DNA of 64,000 bases from assembly GCA_019636735.1 (NCBI GenBank), contig JAHBWY010000005.1, positions 154,117 through 218,116 of the forward strand, read 5' to 3'. The notes under the pieces were generated by a model. The model saw nothing but the letters and a program-made list of their open reading frames with translations. It had not been told where the DNA came from and did no database searches. The number at the start of each line of letters is the position of its first letter. The first letter of the stretch is position 1. The DNA is from Phycisphaeraceae bacterium. Lineage in GTDB: Bacteria; Planctomycetota; Phycisphaerae; Phycisphaerales; SM1A02. Of this stretch, positions 34,552 through 43,083 are shown piece by piece. The translations under genes were made by a program, and so were the position numbers.

Positions 34552-35683
34552 CATCTTCGCGACAATAGTTCTTGTTGGGTGGTCGCCCGACGACAACCTG
34601 GCAATGCCCCAAGGTGATTCGGCGCAGTCCGCTGCGGTTGTGGCGGTCACGCTTCCGGCGTCAGTGCGTCAACTGGCGCAAGGCGGACTCTGTCTCGTCG
34701 TTGACCCCGAGCTTGCCCAATGGGTCGTTCACTCGGCGGCCACGCGAGGTGTCGACGAGCCTGCGCTCGAATCGCTCAGGTTGCTCGTCTCGCACTATTT
34801 CTTGACGCTCTCCGAGTTCAGCGAGCGCGTCGACCAGAGTGTTTCGAACCGGCAGATTTCGAACATCAGCACAGAGATTGAGCAAGCCACCACAGGCCTT
34901 CTTGAGTCCATCCGAAGTGTGCTGACGGAGTCTGCGACCACGACGGTTCAACTCCCGCATCTGCTGCATCACTACGCCACGGCACGAAGTGCCGGAGGTG
35001 TCCATCTTGGCAATGCACTCGGCGAGTATGTGGACCCGCTCGAAATCCTCTCCGGACTCCTCGCCACTCCCGAGTGGCGCGCCGCCATGCGAAACGAGCA
35101 GGGAGCAACCGCCGTCGCTCACATCGTCGAGCTCTGTCGACATCACCATCGTCAGGATATGGCATCGGCAGCAAAGGCTCGCGCCGAGCTGCGGTCAGCG
35201 CTGAGCACGGATCAGTTGGCACTCGATAAGGACAATCGACGCGGGCGGACCGCCCAGATGCGAAGTGCGATGCTCATCACGCTTGGGATGACCGTCGACG
35301 GCTTGATGGCGGATACGAACTTCATAATGCTGGGGGTCGACTTCAGACTCGAGTTGGCCTACGCACAACTCGGAAAGTATGTTCCGCCTTCTCGGGTCAT
35401 CGCCCGGAGCGCTGCGCACTCCGTCGAGGGCCAGTGCACATCGCTGTGGAGTTTCCGCGAGGCTGCATCCGCGTGCGAAGCCCTCATTCGGGAGCTGACC
35501 ACACGCCGCCGTGAACTCGAACAGGAGCCCGCGACGGATCAGCTGCCGAAGGCGGGGCGCGGATTGAAGCGCGCGTGGACTCGCGTTCTTGAATCACATG
35601 GCCACCACGCACCCGGCGGATCGGTGCTTCTGGAGCGTGCCGACTGCCCGTGGACACAATTCTTCGACTGGACATCTGATTGA
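34523..35683 (+). CDS. Secreted helical protein of unknown function
   Basis: 386 residues; ATG 34523 (or the ATG 15 bases on). Hydrophobic N-terminus WILSIFATIVLVGW is a signal or anchor. The rest is mostly helical: LPASVRQLAQGGLCLVVD, EIEQATTGLLESIRSVL, LLHHYATARSAGG, and HIVELCRHHHRQDMASAAKA with a His cluster. A C-terminal helical region (EALIRELTTRRRELEQE) ends at FFDWTSD. No family recognised. 49 bases before the 10-Cys gene. Probably the second gene of a four-gene operon. Confidence 0.55.
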   Translation: MWSLPMWILSIFATIVLVGWSPDDNLAMPQGDSAQSAAVVAVTLPASVRQLAQGGLCLVVDPELAQWVVHSAATRGVDEPALESLRLLVSHYFLTLSEFSERVDQSVSNRQISNISTEIEQATTGLLESIRSVLTESATTTVQLPHLLHHYATARSAGGVHLGNALGEYVDPLEILSGLLATPEWRAAMRNEQGATAVAHIVELCRHHHRQDMASAAKARAELRSALSTDQLALDKDNRRGRTAQMRSAMLITLGMTVDGLMADTNFIMLGVDFRLELAYAQLGKYVPPSRVIARSAAHSVEGQCTSLWSFREAASACEALIRELTTRRRELEQEPATDQLPKAGRGLKRAWTRVLESHGHHAPGGSVLLERADCPWTQFFDWTSD

Positions 35684-35732
35684 CGGAGGCCTTCTCTCTC
35701 CGGCTCGCGCTCCAACACCAACGGGAGCACCC

Positions 35733-36149
35733 ATGCAGCAACAATGGCACTGGCGACGCGGCACCGCGATTCTCGGGGGTCTGCTGGTCATGGCGGTCGC
35801 GATCGCAGAACCGCCCCCCCTCTCGCCGACGGCGGTCCCGGCAGGTACGGCACCAGCGTTCACCCATCACAACGGAATGGTCTGTCCCCCACCGGGCACG
35901 GGAGCGCGATGCAGGGGTCAGTTGGACTTCAGCGCATGGGGCGTCAACACCGCATGCGACTACTGCCTCGCGCCGAAGGTCAACATTTCGTGCCAGCCCC
36001 AGCCGAAGTCAACTTGTGTCGATGCTGTGTACAGCGACGGTGACCCGAGCTGTGGGGCGCACATGGTTGGGGGAACGGTTGATGTCAACGGTCGCTGCGT
36101 TGGTGCCGTTCCGAGCGGCAACATGTGCGTCCGTCGATTCTGCCAATAG
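35733..36149 (+). CDS. Small secreted protein with ten cysteines
   Basis: 138 residues from ATG 35733 behind GGGAG five bases upstream; longer frames upstream are unsupported. Signal peptide GTAILGGLLVMAVAIA, cleavage about residue 25. The mature part of about 113 residues has ten Cys (VCPPPG, RCRG, ACDYC, SCQP, TCVD, SCGAH, RCVG, MCVRRFC), enough for five disulphides, which would suit an extracellular place. No family recognised. Between two other secreted-protein genes, 27 bases before the next. Confidence 0.65.
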   Translation: MQQQWHWRRGTAILGGLLVMAVAIAEPPPLSPTAVPAGTAPAFTHHNGMVCPPPGTGARCRGQLDFSAWGVNTACDYCLAPKVNISCQPQPKSTCVDAVYSDGDPSCGAHMVGGTVDVNGRCVGAVPSGNMCVRRFCQ

Positions 36150-36176
36150 GACCGGCTTGTATCCCTCCCAAGCGTC

Positions 36177-37283
36177 ATGATTCGCAGACTGCATCTCTGG
36201 GCTGTCAGCCTCGTGCCCGTGCTCATGCTCGCGGCAGGTGTCGCGGCGGACAGTGAAGTCGCGACGCGTGCGGACGGACAACATTCTTCGCAGCCAGCGC
36301 CTGAGACCGATCCGCCCGAGACGACCAACAACGATGGATCGGGGCCATGCGCTCTGATTGACCGCGCCACCGAAGCGCTGGGCCACCGCTGGCTCGGCAC
36401 CATGCGAGTCCGCTTCGAGTGGTTGTCCTATGGACCGAAGGACGCCCCCATTCGACCGCGCGACCAGGTCTCAACATGGACGGTCTTCGCCGACAACGAT
36501 GGGGTCTGCTTCACCAACGAGGCCACCGGCATCCAATGGTGGGTCACCGACCATGAGCACTGGCGACTTGATCCAAGCGATCGGACCGCCGTCATTCACT
36601 CCGCGCCCGCAGAGCCTTTCGAGGAGATGTGGTGGCTGTTGACCCAATCCGAAGTGGGCAGTCCTGCAAGTGTTCGAAGGTCGCTGCTTAAAGACCTTGC
36701 CCTTGCGCGAGTCACCGCCACGACCGGAAATGCCGAGCAGTGCCGCCTGACCTATGAGTTACCCGCTGAAGCCGATCTGGCCAAGCGGATCAGTCCCGAA
36801 CCCGAATCCGTCGCGCCGTGGGAGTATTCGATCTCGTTCCAAGTCGATGGGAGAACTCGCGTAAGTGGCTGGTCGCGCACCGTGCGCGTGATGAGAGACG
36901 GAGTTCCGTTCACGGTGTCCCAGATCGATGTCGCCGTGGTGGCTTGGCGAGACTTCGAGCACGGCTTGGTGCCCCAAGCCGTCGAACGATCGGTTGACAA
37001 TGAGGCTGGACACGGGAAGACGCGACTCGAGGTCCTTGGGTCGGACTTGCCGAGTGCGCCACAACGCCTCTCGATCGAACCGGGATGGCAAGTGACGGAG
37101 GTTGCCATTGGCGCCACATACACGGTGGGATCCCGCGATCTGTTCGTGCGCGGCTTGCGATATCGGCTCCCGGCACCACTCGAGACGGTGCCACTGCGAG
37201 CTCGACTTGCCGAGTTCCTCCGTGATGCGCTTCCCGATCCGCAGGACTCGCCCCCAGAGGACGACGGCGCAGGGGACCAATAG
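36177..37283 (+). CDS. Secreted protein of unknown function
   Basis: 368 residues. Signal peptide: HLWAVSLVPVLMLAAGVAA. A Thr/Pro/Asp-rich linker (about 26-55) leads to a beta-rich body: LIDRATEALGHRWLGTMRVR, WWVTDHEHWRLDPSDRTAVI, YSISFQVDGRTRVSGWSRTV, RLEVLGSDLPS. The overall shape (repeated antiparallel strands with Trp) recalls lipoprotein-carrier folds, but no motif proves it. Ends in an acidic tail. Last gene of the second secreted cluster; the next gene is convergent. Confidence 0.6.
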   Translation: MIRRLHLWAVSLVPVLMLAAGVAADSEVATRADGQHSSQPAPETDPPETTNNDGSGPCALIDRATEALGHRWLGTMRVRFEWLSYGPKDAPIRPRDQVSTWTVFADNDGVCFTNEATGIQWWVTDHEHWRLDPSDRTAVIHSAPAEPFEEMWWLLTQSEVGSPASVRRSLLKDLALARVTATTGNAEQCRLTYELPAEADLAKRISPEPESVAPWEYSISFQVDGRTRVSGWSRTVRVMRDGVPFTVSQIDVAVVAWRDFEHGLVPQAVERSVDNEAGHGKTRLEVLGSDLPSAPQRLSIEPGWQVTEVAIGATYTVGSRDLFVRGLRYRLPAPLETVPLRARLAEFLRDALPDPQDSPPEDDGAGDQ

Positions 37284-37349
37284 ACCGATCTGCGGTCTGT
37301 CGGCCGGGCGCACCATGACCTGTGCGAAGCGGAATCCTCGACGCCGGAT

Positions 37350-38180
37350 TCACTGCGCCGTCGGAGACGCCCCGTCCACAATGTCGAAGATCCAGCGCCA
37401 GAGGTCGTCAACCTCCGGCCAGAGTTCGCCGCCCGAGCCAGCGCGGGCCATCAGGAGGTCGCACGCTCGCAGCGCTCCCGCATCACATGCCATGGACAAG
37501 GAGTCGATCGCCAAGTCGCGCAGCCCGGCGCAACTCGCCAATGCCGCCGCCAGCGCCGCGGTGCGCACCTCGTCGCGGTCGAAGTCAGACGCGATGCGCT
37601 GAATGACCGTGCACGCCAGGTCTCGGTCGGACCCGCCGCGCCCTTCACGGCTCGTCAGCGCCGCGTCACGCAGCAGCAGCTCGAAGATCTCGCCCGCGAG
37701 ATAGGCGCGCACCACCTTGTCTCGCTGCCAGAGACAGACCGCGACTTCGCCGCCCCATCCCCGGATCACCGTGACCTCGTCGGCGATCTCGTCGAGAATC
37801 TCCTCGGTCAGCGGTCGCAACGCGGTGTTCGGATCGATGCCATGCACCGCCATGAACCGCAGCGTCGCAAAGACGGGGTAGCCATCGCCCATCACAATGC
37901 CAGGCGCGTCGACGGTGGCTTCAGGCCGCCACGGCTCGCCTGCTCGCTCCCGCACCACGCGCACATCGGCGATCGCGCCATTGGCTCGAATGAACCGAAG
38001 CTCGAACAGATCGTTCGACACGCTCCCCACCATCGCCAATTGCCGTGACGCCTGCGGCGCATCGGCCTCGGCGGCAGACCCGAGCGTGAGCACGCTTCGC
38101 AGCAATGGCCACATGGCAAACACGACTCCAGCGCCCAGAAAGAGCGCGCCGATCATGAGAGCAATGCGGGACCGCTTCAA
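37350..38180 (-). CDS. Membrane-anchored protein of unknown function
   Basis: 276 residues from a TTG at 38180, chosen because GGAGA stands six bases upstream and the residues that follow (LKRSRIALMIGALFLGAGVV) make a normal signal anchor; the open frame continues 141 codons further without likeness to anything. The rest is soluble: RQLAMVGSVSNDLFELRFI, GYPVFATLRFMAVHGIDPNT, LLLRDAALTSREGRGGSDRD, and a helical C-terminus (RTAALAAALASCAGLRDLA). No domain recognised. Divergent from the sigma-factor gene, so perhaps related to its control, but it shows no known anti-sigma motif. Confidence 0.55.
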   Translation of the reverse strand: MKRSRIALMIGALFLGAGVVFAMWPLLRSVLTLGSAAEADAPQASRQLAMVGSVSNDLFELRFIRANGAIADVRVVRERAGEPWRPEATVDAPGIVMGDGYPVFATLRFMAVHGIDPNTALRPLTEEILDEIADEVTVIRGWGGEVAVCLWQRDKVVRAYLAGEIFELLLRDAALTSREGRGGSDRDLACTVIQRIASDFDRDEVRTAALAAALASCAGLRDLAIDSLSMACDAGALRACDLLMARAGSGGELWPEVDDLWRWIFDIVDGASPTAQ

Positions 38181-38181
38181 T

Positions 38182-38195
38182 CGAGTTCTCCGTTG
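38182..38195 (-). promoter_or_regulatory. Ribosome site that decides the TTG start at 38180
   Basis: GGAGA on the minus strand, six bases before TTG 38180. No ATG or GTG with comparable spacing is in frame nearby. Confidence 0.4.
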
Positions 38196-38219
38196 GAGAG
38201 CGTACGCTGTCGCCGCCGC

Positions 38220-38831
38220 ATGACGACCCCGCCCGCCGATCCACCGTCGGATGCGCCGCCACCTCTCGACCGGGATGCCGTCGCCCGCCTGCTGATGGAC
38301 CAGCGGGCGGTGATTCGCCGCCGACTCTCCAGGATGATTCCCGGTTCCGCGCGCGCTCTCTTCGACACCGACGAGGTCTTCTCCACCATTTGCCGACGCC
38401 TCGATCAGATGATGGCGTCCGGCCATGTCGAGTTCCGCTCCTCCGAAGCGCCGCTTCGCATGGCGCAAGTGGTCGGCCGCCGCATCGTCGCCACGCGATG
38501 GCGCGATTGGGTGACCTGGCTTCGACATCGCGACAAGCCGATGCCCCAACCTGATACCGGTGACGACGACTCCGCCGAAGCGATCGGTGACATGGGCCAG
38601 CACTCTGCAGTGCTCGGTGCACTCGGGTCACTCTCCAGTCAGGATCATGCGCTCCTCCAGGCTCGACTGGCAGGCGCAAGCTGGGAGCAGATTGCCACCA
38701 TGCTCTCGATCAATCCCGGGGCGGCTCGGCAGCGGCTTCAGTCGGTTCGCCTGAAACTGCTGGCCGCCATGAGCGCTCCGCCATCGCCGCCGTCAGGAGA
38801 GCGCGCTGCGTCCGAAGAAGATGCACAATGA
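38220..38831 (+). CDS. ECF-type RNA polymerase sigma factor
   Basis: 203 residues from ATG 38220. Sigma region 2 (about 30-100): RRRLSRMIPGSARALFDTDE, VFSTICRRLDQMM, VVGRRIVATRWRDWV. Region 4 (about 135-185): LSSQDHALLQARLAGASWEQ then IATMLSINPGAARQRLQSVR, a helix-turn-helix for the -35 element. Length and layout fit the planctomycete ECF groups that sit beside kinases. Its last 122 bases overlap the convergent Ser/Thr kinase gene. TACGCT ends 11 bases before the ATG. Promoter specificity unknown. Confidence 0.8.
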   Translation: MTTPPADPPSDAPPPLDRDAVARLLMDQRAVIRRRLSRMIPGSARALFDTDEVFSTICRRLDQMMASGHVEFRSSEAPLRMAQVVGRRIVATRWRDWVTWLRHRDKPMPQPDTGDDDSAEAIGDMGQHSAVLGALGSLSSQDHALLQARLAGASWEQIATMLSINPGAARQRLQSVRLKLLAAMSAPPSPPSGERAASEEDAQ

Positions 38832-40794
38832 CATCCCGCTCAGCGGCCTCGTGCTCGCGAATTGAGGCGTCGAGCTCGACCAGTGCGACTTCAGGAGAGG
38901 GAAGCCCCGCTCGCACGCGCCCGCCGCGCATGCCTTCGGCCACCGCCCGGGCCGTCGCACCGCGACGCACTGCCTCGGCGATCGCGCGAAGCGGATCGCC
39001 CGGCGAAAGGAGTGTTTCGAGATCGGCCCCTCCACTGCGCATGACAGGAGCGGGGTCGCGCCCCTGGCTCAGCAGGAGTGCCGCCAGCGTGGTGCGCAGA
39101 ACCAGCGGTTCGATCTGCGTCGCTTCGCCATGACGCGCTGCAATGATCTGAACTCCCGCCAACAGCGAAGCGAAGCGCGCCCCCTCCGGTCCCGCCATCC
39201 ACGCATCGAGTGATGGCCCCACGGTGCGCCCCGTTCCAAGGATCTGCGGCGTCCGCGCGAGCATCGCTCGGGCTTCGTCTCGATCGATCCGAAGTGAGCG
39301 GTCGAACCGGCTCATCGCATATCCGATGGCGCGATCACTGCGCGCCGCCATCAGCGTGTACTGCGCCCCGCGCGTCGGCGGCGGAGCAGGTGCCATGATG
39401 GTGTTGACCAGCGAGAGCGTGAGCAGCGCCGTCGCAAGGACTGTGAAGGCAATCGCCGTCCGTGGATGCTGCCTCCACCACGCACCAAAGCGACCGCGCC
39501 AAGGCAGGCGTCGGCGCCGTTCGTCCGTGAGCCACTGGTCGAGCTCCTCCGCGAACGCTTCCGCATCGCGCGGTCGCAGCGTCGGGTCGAGGTCGATCGC
39601 CCGCATGACCAGCCGCGCCACGCTCCGTGGAACGGCCGCCGCACCCAGAACCGCCATGCGCCAGGCGGCAGGATCGCTCCGACCTCGCAGGAGGGCATCG
39701 ATCTCGCTGCTTTCGCGACCGTTCGCGCTCACACCCGTCAGCAGCCAGAAGAGGATTGCTCCGAGCGCATAGACATCGAGCGCCGGGTCGACTTCTCGCC
39801 GTGGATCCGCCTGCTCCGGAGCCATGAAGCCAGGTGTGCCGCGGAGCACGCGCTCGAACGGGGCCGCGGCGCCCGCATGGGACGCCGAACCGAGGTCGAC
39901 GATGCGCACCACGCCGTCACTTCCCACCATCAGGTTCGACGGACTCAGGTCGCAATGCACCACTCCGGCCCGATGTGCAATGCCCACGGCATGTGCAAGT
40001 GAGGCCACCAGTCGGATCGCTTCAAGCACCTCGGGCTTGCCCGTCGACTCGACATGCTCGCGCAGCGATGCGCCATGCACGAACTCCGTGACCAGGTAGA
40101 CCTCGGCATCGTCGCTCACGCCACTGTCGACGAGCGCGACGACCGCCTCATGGCGAATGGCTCGAAGCAGGCGCGCTTCCTCGATAGCTTCATCAAGCTG
40201 CGCCTGATCACTCGCACGACCGAGGATCTTGACGACCACCTGCATTGGTGCGCCCGGCTGACTCAGGAGGTGATCGACGGCGCGGAAGACCCGGGCCGGC
40301 TTTCGTGAGCCCAGTGACTCCACCAGTTCGTAGCGACCGCGACCATCGGGCATGGGGCGTCCATAGCGCGACGGCAGCGAGCGCTCAGCGACAGGAGCGA
40401 GCGGCTCGTGGGCGGCGCCGCTCGGACCAAAGAGCATGCTGATCGTCGCCGTCGACTCGATCGTGCTGCGCAGCTCCGGGTGGTTGGCCGACAAGCGCTC
40501 CACCGCCCGTGGCATGGGTGTTCCTGCCGCCGCTTCGGCACGAAGCGCACCATCGATCGCCGCGTCGATCGCCAGTGGCCGTCGCGACGCCTCGCCGATC
40601 ACGGGCAGGTAGCGATCGAGCGAGACCGGCAATCCACGAATCAGACGATCGGCGACATCTCGATCAATGGCGTCGGCGAGCGCTTCATCGCCGAGGTTCC
40701 CCGGCACCGCGAAGGGAGCATCCCACTCGGCCTCCATCGACGGGTGGCCGGCCTTGTGGAGGTCGGGGGGGATGGGTCTTGAAGCGGCGTCCAT
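38710..40794 (-). CDS. Ser/Thr protein kinase with atypical catalytic motifs
   Basis: 694 residues from ATG 40794; TTG 40860 gives 22 more. Residues about 1-140 are non-catalytic. Kinase domain about 150-425: GRYELVESLGSRKPARVFRA (Gly-loop degenerate), VVVKIL with the ATP Lys, catalytic loop HCDLSPSNLM (HCD for HRD, Asp and Asn kept), DLGSAS in place of DFG, and PGFMAPEQ. Two deviations from consensus suggest altered but possible activity. One transmembrane helix (TAIAFTVLATALLTLSLVN, about 455) places a C-terminal region outside. The gene end overlaps the ECF sigma gene by 122 bases. Confidence 0.82.
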   Translation of the reverse strand: MDAASRPIPPDLHKAGHPSMEAEWDAPFAVPGNLGDEALADAIDRDVADRLIRGLPVSLDRYLPVIGEASRRPLAIDAAIDGALRAEAAAGTPMPRAVERLSANHPELRSTIESTATISMLFGPSGAAHEPLAPVAERSLPSRYGRPMPDGRGRYELVESLGSRKPARVFRAVDHLLSQPGAPMQVVVKILGRASDQAQLDEAIEEARLLRAIRHEAVVALVDSGVSDDAEVYLVTEFVHGASLREHVESTGKPEVLEAIRLVASLAHAVGIAHRAGVVHCDLSPSNLMVGSDGVVRIVDLGSASHAGAAAPFERVLRGTPGFMAPEQADPRREVDPALDVYALGAILFWLLTGVSANGRESSEIDALLRGRSDPAAWRMAVLGAAAVPRSVARLVMRAIDLDPTLRPRDAEAFAEELDQWLTDERRRRLPWRGRFGAWWRQHPRTAIAFTVLATALLTLSLVNTIMAPAPPPTRGAQYTLMAARSDRAIGYAMSRFDRSLRIDRDEARAMLARTPQILGTGRTVGPSLDAWMAGPEGARFASLLAGVQIIAARHGEATQIEPLVLRTTLAALLLSQGRDPAPVMRSGGADLETLLSPGDPLRAIAEAVRRGATARAVAEGMRGGRVRAGLPSPEVALVELDASIREHEAAERDVIVHLLRTQRALLTAAMAERSWRPAVSGEPTEAAAEPPRD

Positions 40795-40932
40795 GACCAG
40801 TCCATGCGCAGAACGCCCACGGACAACACGGGGGCCTTCCATCCATCGACGGAATGACAACCCTGCCCATGCATTGTGACGGCCTGATGAGACCGAGGCG
40901 ACCCGGAGTCAGCAATCAAAATGGAGTTCGCT

Positions 40933-40981
40933 GCCGGGTGCCGCGTTCATCGCGGTCACCCGGCACCGTAACCCGTTTTTT
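40933..40981 (+). terminator. Hairpin followed by a T-run, in a divergent region
   Basis: Stem of 8 plus 5 pairs (40933-40945 with 40951-40964, one bulged T at 40956) around loop TTCAT. Six T at 40976-40981, eleven bases after the stem. Looks like a Rho-independent terminator on the plus strand but there is no annotated plus-strand gene just before it. It may end a small RNA, or act as a leader structure. Confidence 0.4.
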
Positions 40982-41147
40982 GGACCTCTGAAACCGACGG
41001 TCTCCACACCAACGGTTCTTCGATCCGCGGCATCGTGGCCGCCCCGCGGAAGGGCCTCAACGGGTTCGGTACCCGCCGCCGTGCCCAATCCCACCCCATT
41101 GACGCGCCACGCAGCGAAGTGTCAGCCGGATTTTCCGATGCGCCGTT

Positions 41148-41159
41148 TAGAACGTTCTA
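41148..41159. promoter_or_regulatory. Palindromic operator-like site
   Basis: TAGAACGTTCTA, a perfect 12-base inverted repeat, eight bases before TATTAT. Suited to a dimeric regulator binding over the promoter of the histidine kinase-clpP operon. Confidence 0.45.
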
Positions 41160-41166
41160 GGGCTTG

Positions 41167-41172
41167 TATTAT
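41167..41172 (+). promoter_or_regulatory. Predicted -10 element of the FHA kinase-clpP operon
   Basis: TATTAT; would start RNA near 41180, just before a GGAGGGG segment at 41188-41194. This excludes the TTG at 41164 as start. Confidence 0.4.
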
Positions 41173-41211
41173 AGGGCATTGCTTTCCGGAGGGGCCCCTC
41201 TACCATTCGTC

Positions 41212-42402
41212 GTGGGCGGGCCGGAGCCCCAGAGGCACTCATTGCACCACCTTGAAGTCATCGAGGGTCCGGATGCTGGACGCCGCTTCGAGCTCCCGGC
41301 ACCTGAGCCGCAGCTCATCGGCCGCTCAACCGAGGCGCTGCCATTCACTGACCCCTCGATCTCGCGACGACATGCCGAACTCACGCCCAGCGCGGGCGAG
41401 TGGTGGCTGCGGGATCTTCATTCATCCAACGGCACCTTCGTCAACGGCTCTCCCGTGCTTGATGTCGTGCGGCTTCGCCCCGGCGATCGAATCCGCTGCG
41501 GCGACACGCTCATGCGGGTGATGGAGTCTCCCGCCGGATCGCGCCTCGACACAGGTCGCATCGCGACGGACGCAGCCACGGTCGCCGCGTCATCGGCTCC
41601 AGGTCCAGAGCACCCTTCGCCACCCGGCGCCAGCGCCCTGCGACTGGCTGCGATCGGCGAGACCATCGCGACGCTGAGTCACAGCATCAAGAACATCATG
41701 CAGGGGCTGCGCGGCGGTGCGGACGCCGTTGAACTGGCCATCCAGCGCGGCGACATCGAGCGCGCCCGTGAAGGTTGGCCGGTGCTCGCGCGCAACCTCG
41801 ATCGCGTGCTTGCGCTCACGATGAACATGCTTGCCTATGCGAAGGATCGACCGCTCGACATCGATCTGGACCAGCCGAACACCACCGTGCGCGAAGTCGC
41901 CGAACTTCTCGGCGCCGCGGCGCGGCGCAAGCGACTTCGACTCGAAGTCAATCTCGACCCTGCGATGCCGGCGATTCCCGTGGACTCCGCCGCGCTTCAC
42001 CAGGCCCTCGTCAACCTCGCCACGAACGCCATCGAAGCAGCGCCTGATCGAAGTGGCGAAGTCCTCATCCGCACACGCTTTCATCCCGCAGGACCCGCAG
42101 GACCCGGACATTGCGAAGTCACCGTCGAGGACAACGGTCCCGGCATTCCGGCGAGCCGTCGTGGCGATCTCTTTCAGCCCTTCGTCAGCACCAAGGGACA
42201 GCGCGGCACGGGGCTCGGTCTCGCGGTCACGCTCAAGTTGGCGCAGCAGCATGGCGGCTCTGTCGTTCATGAGGATCGTCCGGGCGGAGGCACGCGCATG
42301 ATCCTCAACCTTCCCGCCCATTCGGACGATCTCGACTCCGAGCGCACGCGCGCACCGAAGCCGCTGGCTCACGGAGAACTCGGCATCTCGTTCGAGGAGT
42401 GA
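41212..42402 (+). CDS. Sensor histidine kinase with N-terminal FHA domain
   Basis: 396 residues from GTG 41212 (TTG 41164 or TTG 41242 are alternatives). FHA domain residues about 10-95: GRRFELP, LIGRSTEALPFTDPSISRRH, LRDLHSSNGTFVNG. Then HisKA-like AAIGETIATLSHSIKNIMQG with the phospho-His in LSHSIKN, and the ATPase: VNLATNAIEAAPD (N box), VEDNGPGIP (G1), STKGQRGTGLGLAV (G2). No transmembrane segment, so cytoplasmic; the FHA domain may take a signal from a phosphothreonine made by the neighbouring Ser/Thr kinases. No response regulator follows. Its stop is 3 bases before clpP1. Confidence 0.85.
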   Translation: MGGPEPQRHSLHHLEVIEGPDAGRRFELPAPEPQLIGRSTEALPFTDPSISRRHAELTPSAGEWWLRDLHSSNGTFVNGSPVLDVVRLRPGDRIRCGDTLMRVMESPAGSRLDTGRIATDAATVAASSAPGPEHPSPPGASALRLAAIGETIATLSHSIKNIMQGLRGGADAVELAIQRGDIERAREGWPVLARNLDRVLALTMNMLAYAKDRPLDIDLDQPNTTVREVAELLGAAARRKRLRLEVNLDPAMPAIPVDSAALHQALVNLATNAIEAAPDRSGEVLIRTRFHPAGPAGPGHCEVTVEDNGPGIPASRRGDLFQPFVSTKGQRGTGLGLAVTLKLAQQHGGSVVHEDRPGGGTRMILNLPAHSDDLDSERTRAPKPLAHGELGISFEE

Positions 42403-42404
42403 TT

Positions 42405-43040
42405 ATGATTCGCCGCCCCATGCCCACCATTGACGACATGCTCGCTCTCCCCCCGCTGCGCAACGCCATCACCTACCAGCGCACCCGGGAAATGAGCATC
42501 GACGAGCTCCTGCTCGAGAACCGCGTCGTCTTCCTGATCGGCGAGATCAACTACTCCTCCGCCGCGCGGGTCATGATGCAGATGCTCTACCTCGAGAATC
42601 AGAAGCGAGGCCAGGACATCAACTTCTACATCAACACGCCCGGCGGCAATGTCGATGACACGCTGGCCATCTACGACACGATGCAGTTCATCTCGAGCGA
42701 GGTCGCGACCTACTGCATTGGTCGCGCCTACTCCGGTGGGGCGCTGCTGCTGGCGGCGGGGCACGCGGGCAAGCGACACATCCTTCCTCACGCGAAGGTG
42801 ATGATCCACCAGCCGTGGGGCGGTGTCGGCGGTCAGACGACGGATATCCAGATCCAGGCCGAGCAGATCATCAAGGACAAGCGGCAGCTCAACGAGATTC
42901 TGGCCCGACACACCGGCCAGAGCGTGGATCGGATCGCCAAGGACGGAGAGCGCGACAAGTTCTTCTCCGCCGAGGAGGCGAAGTCCTACGGGCTGGTCGA
43001 TGAGATCGCCTCGTTCCCGGACAAGGTCCTCAAGAAGTGA
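42405..43040 (+). CDS. clpP: ATP-dependent Clp protease proteolytic subunit 1
   Basis: 211 residues from ATG 42405, five bases after GAGGAG; an overlapping GTG at 42399 is too close to that site. ClpP fold: NFYINTPGGNVDDTLAIYDT, catalytic Ser110 in GRAYSGGALLLAAG, His135 in KVMIHQP, Asp184 in ERDKFF. The Ser sits in YSGG rather than the usual ASMGA. Probably forms mixed or separate barrels with ClpP2 and a ClpX or ClpC partner elsewhere. Follows the FHA kinase with no gap. Confidence 0.93.
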   Translation: MIRRPMPTIDDMLALPPLRNAITYQRTREMSIDELLLENRVVFLIGEINYSSAARVMMQMLYLENQKRGQDINFYINTPGGNVDDTLAIYDTMQFISSEVATYCIGRAYSGGALLLAAGHAGKRHILPHAKVMIHQPWGGVGGQTTDIQIQAEQIIKDKRQLNEILARHTGQSVDRIAKDGERDKFFSAEEAKSYGLVDEIASFPDKVLKK

Positions 43041-43083
43041 TTGATCCGCGTTTCACCCGACCCCGGTGCACCACTCCACAGCC

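Larger units (their letters stand above)
40795..41211. other. Divergent intergenic region with a long hairpin and a palindrome
   Basis: Lies between the kinase and the FHA-histidine kinase genes. Holds a 13-base-pair hairpin (40933-40964) followed by six T (40976-40981), a perfect 12-base palindrome (41148-41159) and a TATTAT element (41167-41172). No protein gene seen. Confidence 0.6.
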
